Assembly (NCBI GenBank): GCA_027704905.1
Contig: CM051001.1
Coordinates: 24,663,390 to 24,727,389, forward strand
Source of the DNA: Muraenolepis orangiensis
Lineage: Eukaryota; Chordata; Actinopteri; Gadiformes; Muraenolepididae
Length of the DNA: 64,000 nt
Direction of reading: 5' to 3'
This document shows, one piece after another, positions 20,003 through 31,175 of this stretch. The stretch's first letter is position 1. Every line of letters starts with the position of its first letter. The translations under genes were made by a program, and so were the position numbers. The notes under the pieces were generated by a model, which saw only the letters and a list, made by a program, of their open reading frames with translations, was not told where the DNA came from and did not search any database.

Positions 20003-23000
20003 CTAGTGAAAAGCTATTCTAAAAAGGTGTGTTTTTAGGCCTTTTTTAAAAACATCCACAGTCTGTGGTGTCCTCAGCTGGTTTGGGAGGGCATTCCACA
20101 GTCTCGGAGCAGCGGAGCAGAAGGCTCGGTCTCCCATGGTTTTCAGTTTGGTCCTGGGGGGAAGGAGGAGGTTTGCCTTTTCAGAGCGTAGGCTCCTCGT
20201 GGAATTTTGTGGGGTGAGAAGTTCTTTGATATATGAGGGCGCATTTCCATGAATGCACTGATAGGTGAAGAGGGTGATTTTGTAGTCAATCCTGAGTGAG
20301 ACCGGGAGCCAGTGCAATAATTTGAGTATGGGCGTGATGTGCTCATACTTCCGCACTCTCATCAGGATCCTAGCAGCGCTGTTCTGGATGTACTGCAGCT
20401 TCTGGATGTTCTTGGCAGAAATCCCAATGAGAAGTGCGTTACAGTAATCTAGCCTGGAGGAGACAAAGGCATGGACAAGCTTTTCAGCATCTGATAGACT
20501 GAGTGTGGGACGGAGTTTAGCAATATTTCTGAGGTGGTAGAAGGAGGTCTTGCATGTTTGTTTGATGTGGGCCTCAAAGGTCAGGTGAGGATCCATTTTA
20601 ACACCCAGATTGGTGACAGTTGATGAGAGTGAAATGTTCTGACCGGAGAAGGTGATGCTGGTGATGGAGGATGAAAGGACCTGATGTGGAGTGCCAACTA
20701 ACAAACAACAACAACAACAAATCGTGAGGATTGAATCCTCTTTATTGGTCACATACATGAAGACATACAGTGAAACGTGTTCTCTGCATTTAACCCATCC
20801 TAGTATTAGGAGCAGTGGGCAGCTATTTGTACAGCGCCTGGGGAGCAGTTAGGGTTAGGGTCTTCCTCAAGGACACCTCGACAGTTTTTGCTAGGAGGAG
20901 CCGGGGATCGAACCAGCAACCTTCCGGTTGTGAGGCGACCGCTCTACCTCCTGAGCTAGACTGCCGCCCAACTAGAATGGCTTCAGTCTTGGAGCTGTTT
21001 AATTGAAGGAAGTTTTGCTTCATCCACACCTTTATCTCCTCCAGGCATGTGGTTATGTTGGATGATGGCAGAGGTGCGGAAGGGGTTGGGTTTGTTCTGA
21101 TGTAGAGCTGCGTGTCATCAGCATAGCAATGGAAAGATATTCCATGCCGGCTGATGACACGACCAAGGGGGGACATGTATATGGTGAAAAGGGTGGGGCC
21201 GAGGACTGATCCTTGAGGGACACCACAGTTCACAGAGTGTGTTTGTGATTTTGCCGCTCCCAAGGTGACGTGCTCAGTCCTCCCGGTGAGATATGAGGTG
21301 AACCAGTTTAGGGCAGAGTCAGAGAGTCCAATTGTCGAGCGAAGACGATGGAGTAGAATGTTATGGTCGACGGTGTCAAACGCTGCAGTTAGATCCAGGA
21401 GAATGAGGAGGGATGGAGATCCGGTGTCAGCTGTCATCAGCAGGTCATTGGTCACCCTGACTAAGGCAGTTTCTGTACTGTGGCCCTGGCGGAAACCAGA
21501 CTGGAACTTTTCAAAGAGGTTATTGTGTTTGAGATGTTCGTGAATCTGAATGGCAATTACCTTCTCCAGCACCTTTGATAGAAATGGCATGTTGGAGATG
21601 GGTCTATAATTAGCCAGGACTTCAGGGTCTAAGGTGGGTTTTTTGAGGAGTGGTTTGATGATAGCAGCTTTTAATGGGGAAGGAACATGACCAGACTGGA
21701 TGGAGTGGTTTATCACTGAAGTGATCAGGGGACTTATGGCACCAATGTTTTGGTGACCAGATTTGACCAGGGCTGTGGGAAAGGGGTCTAGGGCACAGGT
21801 GGAGGGTTACATCTTTTTGATGATGGCCTCAACTTCATGCTGCGAGATATCAGTGAAGCAGCAAAGAGGCTGGGTAGGTCCGGGTTGGGGGTTGGCGGTC
21901 AGGACTGGGAGAGCAGCGGAGTTTGAGAGGAGAGAGCGGATGGTCTCTACTTTTTTCCTAAAACATGTGATAAAATTATCACACTGCTCCTCTGTGGTGT
22001 CTTTGTGTAAGGGAGTCTGAGGTTTGAGGAGATGATTTATGGTGGAAAAGAGTTGCTTGGAGTTGCCAGGGCTATTGTTGATGATAGTGGAGTAGAATTT
22101 TGACCGTGTGTCTATGAGGGACTTTGCATAGGCCTTTTGGTGGCCCCGGTATGCCTGTCTGTGAACAGTGAGTCCAGAAACCTTGAGGCGCCGCTCAAGG
22201 ACACGCCCCGCTGTCTTCATTTTCCGCAGCTCGCAGGTGTACCAGGGGGCTGAGCACGTGAAGGTGACTGTTCTGGTTTTGACAGGGGCGTGGAGATCCA
22301 GGAGATTACGCAGAGATTTATTGTAAAAGTCCACAGATTCATTGACTGATGTAGGAGTAATTGTGGAGAGATGCTGGAGATCCGAAATCATGGTGTCGGG
22401 GTTGATGTTTTTCAGATTTCTGAAATGGATTTGACGCTTGGGTTTGGTGCGGGGTAGCAGGAGCGACAGCTCCATTGAGATGGCCTTGTGATCCGACACA
22501 CCTAGATCGTACACTGATAGCTTACTAATGGGGGCAGAGTTTGTGATGACAAGGTCCAGTGTGTGTCCCCTAGTGTGTGTGGGGACATCAACATGTTGTG
22601 TTAGGTTGAGGCAGTCCAGGAGGTGTAGGAACTCGGCTGCATAGCGACAGGAGGGGGTGTCAACGTGAACATTTATGTCTCCTAGTATTATAATGTTGGC
22701 AGAGGTAGCGCAGAGTGTAGTGAGAAGGTCGTGCATCTCTGGGATGAAAGCTGAGTTGGGTTTGGGAGGCCGGTAGATGAGAAATAATGTCAGTGGGAGG
22801 GGGGGTTTACATTTAAATCCAAGGCATTCAAATGAGGATAGCACAGGCAGAGGCAGGGGGGACAGTTCCAGTGCATTTCTATGTATTATTGCTAAGCCGC
22901 CACCACGACCAGTGCTGCGAGCTTTTTCCAGGTAGCTGTAGCCAGGGGGACAGACTTCATTTAGGGCAGAGTAAACCTCAGGCTGTTGCCACGTTTCCGT

Positions 23001-23492
23001 GAGGCACATAAAGTATATTCCCTTGTCCATGATGTGGTCTTGTATGAATGATGATTTGTTTGTAAGGGATTGTGCATTAAACTGTTCTATTTTGACTGTG
23101 GATGAAATGGTGGATTTCTGTAGGGTCCGGAGTAAACTGGAATCCACTCCACGTATTCCGCACAACTCAGTGTGTAGCAGTCTCGCGGTGTTTCCCCTGT
23201 TGTTTACACCGAGAGCGGCAGCGCTCTGATGACGCGGCAGACGTGCGACAGTGGTCCAGATGGAAAGAATGGATGATACAGGCGGGCAGGGTTGGTGGTA
23301 AACAAACTTTCTACGAGAGCCTCTGTGGATGTAACGAGGTCGGCGTAGTAGTCCAAGGTGTTTGATGGCTGAGATGCACGTTGGAGTTGTGCGATTGTTG
23401 AGACTCAGCAGTTGCGGGATGGAATACTTTGACAACATGCCGGTGGCCGCAGGTTCTCGTCTGGAGCTGCTATGGATGGTGATCCGTAGCAT
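20003..23492 (-). pseudogene. L2 LINE ORF2: AP endonuclease, reverse transcriptase and C-terminal domain, two breaks
   Basis: From the ATG at 23490-23492 the first 561 codons include an endonuclease: FNAQSLTNKS, CLTETW, GRGGGLAI, GDINVHVD in the GDFN position, HTLDLVITN and VSDHKAIS. An in-frame TAA at 21807-21809 interrupts a linker, and the same frame continues into reverse transcriptase: NYRPISNMPFLSKVLEK, FQSGFRQGHSTETAL, LLDLTAAFDTVDH, NCGVPQGSVLGP and the catalytic box YADDTQLY. After TEAILVG the SINE interrupts, and the protein resumes with TPHQVLSSSI, SRLDYCNALL, NSAARILMR and FKKGLKTHLF up to the stop at 20003. Apart from one stop and one insertion the copy is intact, so it is fairly young, but it is not autonomous as it stands. 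Confidence 0.9.
20701..20967 (-). mobile_element. tRNA-derived SINE inserted in the L2 LINE
   Basis: Same family as 1808-2064: head TAGCTCAGGAGGTAGAGC, B box GGTTCGATCCC, conserved body and a (TTG)n tail. A 7-bp target-site duplication CCAACTA flanks it at 20694-20700 and 20968-20974. It splits the LINE reading frame between ILVG and TPHQ, so it post-dates the LINE. Confidence 0.93.
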
Positions 23493-23985
23493 GGCAGGAG
23501 GGGAAGAAGCTGGGAGAAACGGTCTGTGTCAAAGCAGCAGGTTATCCGGCAGGCTGTGCTAGCCGGCTAGCTGTGGATGCAGCTGTCCTAGCTGGCTAGC
23601 TGTGGAGGCTAGTGGCTAGTTAGCCAGCTAGCGTTTGCCGTCCGGGAGCCGCCGATAGCAGCGGAAAGTGAGCAACAGGTATCCAAAACACCTTAGTTGT
23701 TGAAGGGTAATATCTTACAACAACACGAAAAGTAAAACAAAACAAAACCAAAAACAAAAACAACTTAACTACAGCTAGGAGAAGCGGCGAACAAGCAGCG
23801 CCAGCGTCCTCTCCCGGTGTTGTTACGGCAGCATTCTGTAATGGCTTCCAGAGGCATCACGGTAAACAGCTGATATCAATCTGAAGTGGGCAACATATCA
23901 CACATGTGGAATACATCCAGATGCTCCGGATGATGTCCACAGCCTTTGCAATATTAGTTTTGTAGACGTTACACTGTGCGGATAT

Positions 23986-24130
23986 CCCGAAAGCTTATCC
24001 TATGAGAAATGTACAATTAAGTTACGCCCTGCGTGACTCCCGAAAGCTTATCCTACGACAAATGTACAATTAAGTTACGCCCTGCGTGAGTCCCGGAAGC
24101 TTATCCTGCGACAGAAATTACAATCAATTG
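23986..24130. repeat. 53-bp tandem repeat, about 2.6 copies
   Basis: CCCGAAAGCTTATCCTA...GTTACGCCCTGCGTGA recurs with starts at 23986, 24039 and 24092 (period 53). It lies just upstream of the L2 LINE and has no visible coding content. Confidence 0.9.
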
Positions 24131-24405
24131 AGGTATTTATTTTCGACTTCAGACTTGAAACCAAATATGTTCAAACCCATTGGTACCACCGTAAGGTCCG
24201 CCCCCGTGTGCAGGTTCCAACCGTGTTGGATGTAAAATGTGGAATCCAGGTTTCTTAAATTGGATTGCTATCTACTTCTCGTCCTTGTCCACATCCACTG
24301 GAGGTTTCAGCTCAATAAACATTCAACTTTGTGCAGTAGGCTACAGGCAAAGCTAAAAGAAAATGTATATATTGGATCTGGTTTCTTTCTTGAAATATTA
24401 ACTTA

Positions 24406-25800
24406 CAATGGGGGAAATAAGTATTATATATATTATATATATAAGTATTATAGTAACATTTTTCCCCAGACAATTTATTTCCAATGAGGCCATTTAAGTG
24501 AAATTTGCACTGGTATTGGTATTAACTCAAGAAATCCAGACAAAAAATCTAAACATTAAAGTCCATATGTAAATAAAGTTATGTGTAATAAAGTGAAATG
24601 ACATAGGGAAAATGTATTGAACACACTAACTGAAATGAATTCAATACTTAGTGGAGAAGCCTTTGTTTGTAATGACAGCTTCAAGGCGCTTTCTGTATGA
24701 TGTAAATAATCGCCCGCAGTATTCAGGTGTGATTTTTCCCCATTCCTCTACACAGATTGTCTTTAAATCTTGAAGATTGCGGGGGGCCCTCTTGTGAATC
24801 TGGATCTCCAGATGCTTCCACAAATGTTGTATTGGGTTTAAGTCAGGTGATTGACTGGGCCATTCCATCAAGTTGATTTTCTTTCTCTGAAACCAATTGT
24901 GAGTTTCCTTTGCTGTATGCTTTGGATCGTTGTCCTGCTGGAAGGTCCACCCACGTCTCATCCTCAGCATCCTGGTGGATGGCAGCAGATTCATCTCAAG
25001 AATCTCTCTGTACATGGCTCCATTCATTGTTCCTTCAATGATATGAAGTCTGCCAGTACCACGAGAAGAGAAACAGCCCCACACCATAATACTTCCACCT
25101 CCAAACTTCACTGTTGGTATAGTCTTATTCGGGTGATGTGTAGTGCCATTTCTCCTCCAAACATGGTGTGTTGTGTGACAGCCAAAAAGTTCAATTTTGG
25201 TCTCATCTGACCAGAGTACATGCTCCCAGTAGTTCACTGGCTTGTCCAAATGTTGTTTGGAAAACTTTAAACAAGCTTCAACATGTATTTGTTTCAGTAG
25301 TGGAGTCTCGCGGGCTGAGCGTGCACAGAGGCCATGGCGGTGGAGTGCATTGCCTACTGTCCTTTCTGTCACAGTTGTACCTTCTGCCTCCAAGTCTTTC
25401 TGGAGCTCTTTTCTAGTGGTCCTTGCCTCTTTGGCTACTGTTCTAAGTATCCTTCTGACTCCCTGATCAGAAATCTTGCGAGGAGCTCCTGTGCGTGGCC
25501 GGTTGATGGTGGAGTGATGTTGCTCCCACTTACGGATAATGCCCCCAATGGTGCTTACTGGAAGATTCAGAAGTTGTGAAATACGTCTGTAGCCAATTCC
25601 ATTTTTATGTTTTGCAACAATCTGGTTGCGAAGGTCTTGAGAGAGCTCTTTGCTTTTACCCATCAGTAGATGTTTCTTGTGCGGCACCTTGGTAACAAAA
25701 AAATATTTTATAGCCCATCAATATATTCTAACCCAGCTGACATTAATTAGCACAGATTGGAGGTAGAGTTGCCTCCTACTTAGTTATGTTTTTTTTAAAC
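24406..25800 (-). mobile_element. Tc1-type DNA transposon, one end recognised
   Basis: The left end starts with CAATGGGGGAAATAAGTATT immediately after TA (24404-24405), as expected for Tc1 elements that duplicate TA. A full-length transposase frame lies inside on the minus strand. The matching inverted repeat is not visible on the right, where the sequence beyond 25700 is AT-rich, so the right end is approximate and the element is probably truncated or diverged there. Confidence 0.8.
24641..25687 (-). CDS. Tc1-family transposase, open frame, third catalytic residue substituted
   Basis: A 348-codon frame without stops, the normal length for Tc1 transposases (about 340). The usual family start MGKSKELS is at codon 9 (25663), so the true start is probably there. 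Residues 1-120 hold the paired-like DNA-binding region: a first HTH around 15-55 (YRRISQLL, VSTIGGII), an RPRTGAPRK linker and a second HTH around 73-118. The DDE domain shows WSDETKIELFG (D161), GGGSIMVWG, QDNDPKHT (D252) and SPDLNPIQHLW. The glutamate of the DD34E triad should be at 287, 34 residues after D252, but codon 287 is CAA (Gln). The protein would be expected to bind DNA but lack cleavage activity. No other damage is seen. Confidence 0.9.
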   Translation of the reverse strand: MPHKKHLLMGKSKELSQDLRNQIVAKHKNGIGYRRISQLLNLPVSTIGGIIRKWEQHHSTINRPRTGAPRKISDQGVRRILRTVAKEARTTRKELQKDLEAEGTTVTERTVGNALHRHGLCARSARETPLLKQIHVEACLKFSKQHLDKPVNYWEHVLWSDETKIELFGCHTTHHVWRRNGTTHHPNKTIPTVKFGGGSIMVWGCFSSRGTGRLHIIEGTMNGAMYREILEMNLLPSTRMLRMRRGWTFQQDNDPKHTAKETHNWFQRKKINLMEWPSQSPDLNPIQHLWKHLEIQIHKRAPRNLQDLKTICVEEWGKITPEYCGRLFTSYRKRLEAVITNKGFSTKY

Positions 25801-26105
25801 ACGTTTTTTAGTTTATCTTATCTTTTGTGATTGTATCTGTTTTATTTTATTCTCAATAATATATAAACACAATCTCCAAACAATGTTTTGTTTATTATTT
25901 GTCACATTCTTTCTTATAGTTTACTATTTTAAACCTGTAAACCTCGGTTACACCAGCCTCTCTGGGCCACTGAACATGTCGGTTGTTAAAAACGATGTGC
26001 TATTTCATTACGTATACCATAGTCTCACAAGTCCGATTTTTAGATTCATAATCAAATTTGAGATTCATCTAAAATCTCATATGAATTACACACACAGGCA
26101 GTCTC

Positions 26106-26215
26106 TGAATGTAACCCATCCTAGTATTAGGAGCAGTGGGCAGCTATTTTATATTCAGCGCCCTGGGAGCAGTGTAGGGGTCTAGTGCCTTGCTCAAGGG
26201 CGTGTAGAAAAATGG
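26106..26215 (-). mobile_element. SINE body fragment
   Basis: CCCATCCTAGTATTAGGAGC and GTGGGCAGCTATTTTATAT match the middle of the SINE at 20701-20967. The tRNA head and tail are missing. Confidence 0.75.
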
Positions 26216-26488
26216 TCTGTTTATCCCTCTAATCAGTTCAAACTGCTACTCAGCTGACAGGATTAATCTATATTGGAAGGGCTCTCTACCGGTCATGTGA
26301 CAAAAGCTGATTGCCTCTTATATTATCTCTATTTCCCAGCAGACTCTGGGCCCCAGATGTGTTAAATCTCCCTTAGTGGAGCCTGGTGGCAATATATCTC
26401 TATGGCACATTTAAAACTTAAGCCACTCCTAGAATACCATCTACATTATTAAATATAAATGTATACATATATAAATAAATATATATAT

Positions 26489-26776
26489 TAGGGCTGTCAA
26501 TAGATCAAAATATTTAATCAGATTAATCACAGTAAAATTCCTTAGTAGTAGTTAGAAGTTTACTTTTTTGCGGGTGGCAAAACAATTGCAGGTATGGAAG
26601 AATGAAATGCTAAAAGCAGTTAGAGATCAAGATTTTTCTTATTTTCTTATTTGATTTGTTACTTTTCACTTTTTCTGAGCAAAAAGGTTTCACAATGATA
26701 ATAAGATTAATATTAAGCAGACAACTGCATAAATAATCTGTTACAAAATAATAACGCGTTAACTTTGAGAGCACTA
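26489..26776. mobile_element. Short hAT-type MITE
   Basis: The left end TAGGGCTGTCAATAGAT and right end ATAACGCGTTAACTTTGAGA...GCACTA match the known fish pattern TAGGGCTGTCAA...TTGACAGCCCTA, with diverged right end. ATATATAT flanks both sides and could be an 8-bp duplication, but the flanks are AT repeats so this is weak. The interior is AT-rich and non-coding. Confidence 0.65.
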
Positions 26777-27165
26777 ATATATATATATAAATTATATAAA
26801 CTGTATATACATATTGTATACACATGTTGGTCAGATATTCACCCATAAAGATACTTTATACCTTATATTCACACATATACACTATATTTACACACGCCAC
26901 ATATACACATACACATACATATACAAACAGGCCTACGCGCAACCTTAGCCGCTGCCAGCTCTTCCTTGATGGAATATTGAAGCAGGCTGGCCACCTGCAG
27001 TAGAGAGAAGTCCAGAATATGTTTGACATATGTGTACATACATGTGTTTATGAACATGTATGTACATCACAACGTACACACGTTTCCATTCAACAAGCAG
27101 GACAATTTGTGTGGCCAGTAGAATGTCTTTCTGAAACACACCTAAAAAAATGCATTCTTTATTAA

Positions 27166-27170
<5 letters not shown>

Positions 27171-27259
<89 letters not shown>
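27171..27259. repeat. (TC)n microsatellite
   Basis: A pure 89-bp TC tract. Confidence 0.98.
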
Positions 27260-27262
<3 letters not shown>

Positions 27263-27365
27263 CCCACTTTTATCCTGTCTCCACTCTCAGCCTTTCTCCA
27301 CTCTCATCCTATTTTCTCTCAGTCCCGCCATTTCACATCTTCTCCCATTGTGTGTGACTCTCCCT

Positions 27366-27575
27366 GTCACGGCTTGTGCAGGGAGGTGAACCCAAATGCA
27401 GAGATCAGACTCATAGGTAGCAGCAAAAGGAAGCTTTACTTCACGAAACTAGGCAGACAGAAACAAACTGACAACGAACAAGAAACCGATAAACTGGGGC
27501 AGGATCTGAGGAACATAAATACGTGGAGCACAGGTGAACAGAATGACTAATTAACACAGGTGACACTAACGACAC
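27366..27575 (-). mobile_element. LTR-like repeat
   Basis: The minus strand ends CTGCATTTGGGTTCACC...GCCGTGACA, the same 3' module as at 13957, 42445 and 50904. A GTAAAGCTTCC signal region lies upstream. The 5' end is uncertain (a GTGTCACC/TGTCGTTAG region near 27562-27577). No internal domain is attached. Confidence 0.45.
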
Positions 27576-27722
27576 AAAGCAAAAAGCTAGCAGAAAAATA
27601 AGTAGGTCAAATGCATTTAAAAAGTGGTTTCCACATTTACAGAGGCAATAAACAACATAGCAGAAAAATATCGTAGAGGATGGAGTGACTAGCCGAGCCA
27701 CTTGTTTAGAAGGTGCAGGGCG

Positions 27723-27897
27723 GCATCCTGGTAGCTCAGCCTGTTGGGAATTGGCTTGGGAACCGGAAGGTCGCCGGTTCATGTCCCCGAAACACCTGGG
27801 TACTGCCGAGGTGACATTGAGCAAGGCACCAGACCCCTACACTGCTCCCTGGGCGCTGTATATAAAAATAGCGGCCCACTGCTTCTAATACTAGGAT
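27723..27897 (+). mobile_element. tRNA-derived SINE, 3'-truncated
   Basis: A plus-strand tRNA-like head with GGTAGCTCAGCCTGTTGGGA and a B box GGTCGCCGGTTC, then the body block CTAATACTAGGATGAG. It is a diverged member of the family at 1808 and 20701 and stops before the tail. About 60 bp of GGAACAGGGCTAG-type short repeats follow. Confidence 0.75.
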
Positions 27898-28567
27898 GAG
27901 AACAGGGGTAGGTAGGTCAGGAACAGGGCTAGTGAGGCCAGGAACAGGGCTAGGCAGCTCAGGCTTTGTAACAGGGCTTAATTTGTTAATTTTGTGTCTG
28001 TAATATGCAATCAAACATACATGAGAATGAAGAATACATGAGAGCACGTTTGCTATTGTCTGTTTAATAGATGGGGGACCTGGTAAGGTTGTTCCATTGG
28101 TACCTGTGTTGTTAAGACACATTTTCCTGAACATACACACACACACACATACACACACATGCAGACAATATGCCCTTCCAGCTGTCCCTTGTATTATCTT
28201 CTGAAACAAGTTCTCTTCAGTTCATTTTTGAGCGTTACCTCTTGAGATCTTACACACAGAGCTTCTTGTTTGCTGACATCCACAACAACAACAACACAAG
28301 ACAGAGTGGTCTAAGCCAATATATTCCCTCATTTCATTTTAAACCTTGTTTTAACACTCATTTCATCAAAGTGTGTATCTTTGCGGCCCCTGGTCATTGT
28401 CAGTGATGGATACTGTAATATTGTCCCAAGCTCAGTATTAATTCCAGAGTTCTGAGTCTGGCTACAAACAAACGGGAACACTATGAGGATTTATGAAGAT
28501 AACGCCTTGATTTAATATTTCACGCTGTGATGGATCGCCATTCAGGCCTTCTGATTTCCATATATTG

Positions 28568-28756
28568 TGTGTGTGTGTGTGTGTGTGTGTGTTTGTCGGT
28601 GTGTATGTCGGGGTCGGTGTGTGTGTGCATGTGCGTGTGTTGGGGGATATGTGTGTGTGTGTCTGAGGGGAGGTGTGTGTGTGTGTGTGTGTGTGTTGGG
28701 TGGATATGTTTATGTGTGTGTGTGCGTGTTTGTGTGTGAGGGGAAAATATGTGTTT

Positions 28757-28801
<45 letters not shown>
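28568..28801. repeat. Interrupted (GT)n microsatellite
   Basis: A GT tract with many single-base interruptions (GTCGG, GGGGGATAT, GAGGGG). Cys/Val-rich and His/Thr-rich reading frames here are artefacts. Confidence 0.93.
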
Positions 28802-28805
<4 letters not shown>

Positions 28806-28989
28806 TTGTCTGGTGTGAACGCCAACCAACCAAATTCCAACCTGCAAAGACGTCTCTGAACATTGGGCATTAAAGAAGTAGATGACTGCACCCACCACAA
28901 TTACGACCCCCGATCCCCATCATTGTATCTCCCACCGTAACATCACCGTCATTCTCCCAAGAATGAATTACATTCACGATGATGTTTGA

Positions 28990-31171
28990 AATTTATTTCA
29001 CCTTAAAGCCTGGTGAGGAGTATGGGACAAAGTGGTAGCGACTTCAGCTAGTGACCAATCACATCACATTGCATCTCCACAAACCACACTCATCCCGAAT
29101 TGAAGTAATGTGGTCAAACTTTCTGGTCCTAGTCAAAAGTCTAGCAGCAGCGTTCTGCACAAGCTGGAGGCTTTTCGTAGCAGAGTTCGGTAACCCAGAA
29201 AACAGTGCATTACAGTAATCTAGTCTAGATTATATGAACGCGTGGATGAGTGTCTCTGCATCCACGGCAGACAGCATTGGTCGTATTCTAGCAATGTTTC
29301 TAAGATGGAAAAATGCAGTTCTAGGCCACAGTAGAGCCCTCAAACAACAGTGTGACATCTTCAAATAGTGGTCGTTGTTGCTTCAGGCCGATGATTATCA
29401 TCTCTGTTTTTCCTGTGTTAAGCTGCAGGTAGTTTTGGGACAGCAGTCTTGAAGGTAGATGGAACTGTTTCAGTAGACAGGGATAGGTTCATGATGTTGA
29501 GCATAGTAGGCCCAACGACCGGAAAAAGTTATTTCAGAACCTTGGTGGGGAGAGGGTTCAGCATACAGGTAGTGGGTTTAGAGGCCTGTGTTAGTTTAGC
29601 ATGTTCATCCAAGGAGATTGTGCTGAACAGCAGGGGGTTGCTTCAGGAGGTACGCATAGTGATGTTCAGGATGATGAGTGGTGAAGGCATCAATGTATTT
29701 TCTAATAGACTCGATTTTGTGCTCAAATAATTCCGAGAAGTTGCTAGCAGAGAGTGAGGAGCCAACTGTTTGAGGTGTTTTTTTGCATCAGGCTTCTTAC
29801 AGTGTCAAACAGAAACTTAGGGTTGTTCATGTTTATGTTGATAACACTTGAAAAGTAGGCATGGAAGTAGTTAATGCAGCTTTATAGCTGAGCAGGCTGT
29901 CATGCCATGCAAGATGAAAGACTTCAAGTTTTGTTGAACGCCAATTGCGTCCTAGTCTTCTGCAGCTTTGTTTGAGGGTGCAAGTCTCCTCATTGAACCA
30001 AGGCGCTGGCCATTTTGTGGTTCGCTTTTGAATAGTAAGAGGAGCAGCAGAGTCGATGGCTGCAGATAAGGCCGTGTTAAAGTCTTCAGTAAGACTACCC
30101 ACAGAGCCACTAAAGTCAGAGAGAGGAGCGAGTGAGAAAGTTAACTTAGCTACCATGGATGCAGTAGTTGCAGGGGTGATGCGACGGCAGCTATAGGTAG
30201 CCTGGCACTCACCACGGGGGCAAGATACCACCACCTTGAAAGTAAGCAGGAAGTGGTCAGATAAAGCTGAGGTGTAAGGTGAGATGGCCAGTTCTGAGAT
30301 ATCAACACCACGAGCCAAGACGAGATCCAGCGTGTTTCCACCATTGTGGGTAGGGTGCTGGACAAGCTGTTTAAAGCCAAGCGCATCGGCTGTTAAAATC
30401 ACCAACAAGCAAAACACTGTCAGATTATGTTACAAGGTCAGCCGCAAACTCAGAGAACTCATCCACGAAACGTGTGTTCGGGCCCGGTTGATGGTATACT
30501 ATAGCTAAGAAGAATGGATCTACTGCCCTTTCTGCTGTAGTAGGTACTGAGGAGCAGAAAGCAAGAACTGAAGGATGAAAAAGCATAGTTATTTTTCTGC
30601 TTCATGGTGAGATTAAAGCCACTCCACCACCTTTTTTTGATTATCGGGATAACTGTGTGCTAACATAGTTGGGTGGGCTTGCTTTGTTTAACGGTAAGTA
30701 AACGTCTGGTTTTAACCATGTTTCACATAGGCCCAGGATGTCTTATTTTTTAACCACCAGATCATAAACCAAGAGCACTTTTGTTGAAAGCAATCAGATA
30801 TTCATAAATCCTATTCTAAGCTCTTCCAAAGTATTAAGGTTTGAGGGAGTTGGATTGCAACTCAGCTCAGTGGAAGAGTTTACAGGAACATTTTTGCAGA
30901 TTTGCCTTCGCCTGCGGGTTTTACACCTCAGGACAGTGCGGGGCAGCTCCACAATACTGATAGGTGTAGGTGTACTATAAACCTCCTGTTTGCAGTTGCT
31001 GCTGCTGTGACCAGTATAAAAACCTGGAGGCACCTCAGTGTCAGCATTACGTGCTACATCACCCAGGCTAACTAACCTAGTTAACCCACTCAGTATTCTA
31101 GACTCTGCAGCATGGGCTAGTATGTTGCTAGCAGGTTCGCTAATTGCCTGCATCCCAGCATAATGTAAGTG
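28990..31171 (-). pseudogene. L2-type LINE ORF2 remnant (3' part of an element split by the Gypsy insertion)
   Basis: On the minus strand, from 31171 downwards, the N-terminal leader is followed by LEELRIGFMNIRSLSTK and CETWLKPDVYLPLNKA (start of the endonuclease). After stops, 30417-29833 gives the second half of the endonuclease: VQHPTHNGGNTLDLVLA, TSALSDHFLL (the SDH catalytic block) and APWFNEETCTLKQ. The RT core is mostly deleted or unreadable between 29830 and 29310. The C-terminus returns at 29300-29060 as RLDYCNALFSGLP and LVQNAAARLLT. The 5' continuation with ORF1 is at 40826-41600. This family differs from the L2 copy at 19853-23830. Confidence 0.8.
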
Positions 31172-31175
31172 CATA

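Larger units (their letters stand above)
19853..23830 (-). mobile_element. Nearly full-length L2-type LINE
   Basis: A minus-strand LINE with a 5' region (about 23500-23830) rich in GCTAGC/TAGCCAGC, one long ORF2 and a short 3' region ending in a (TTA)n tail near 19855-19872. It is interrupted only by a SINE at 20701-20967. The tail type and the sequence of the endonuclease and RT place it in the L2 (CR1-group) clade common in fish. No upstream ORF1 was recognised, though the N-terminal about 130 residues of the reading frame are not endonuclease. Confidence 0.85.
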
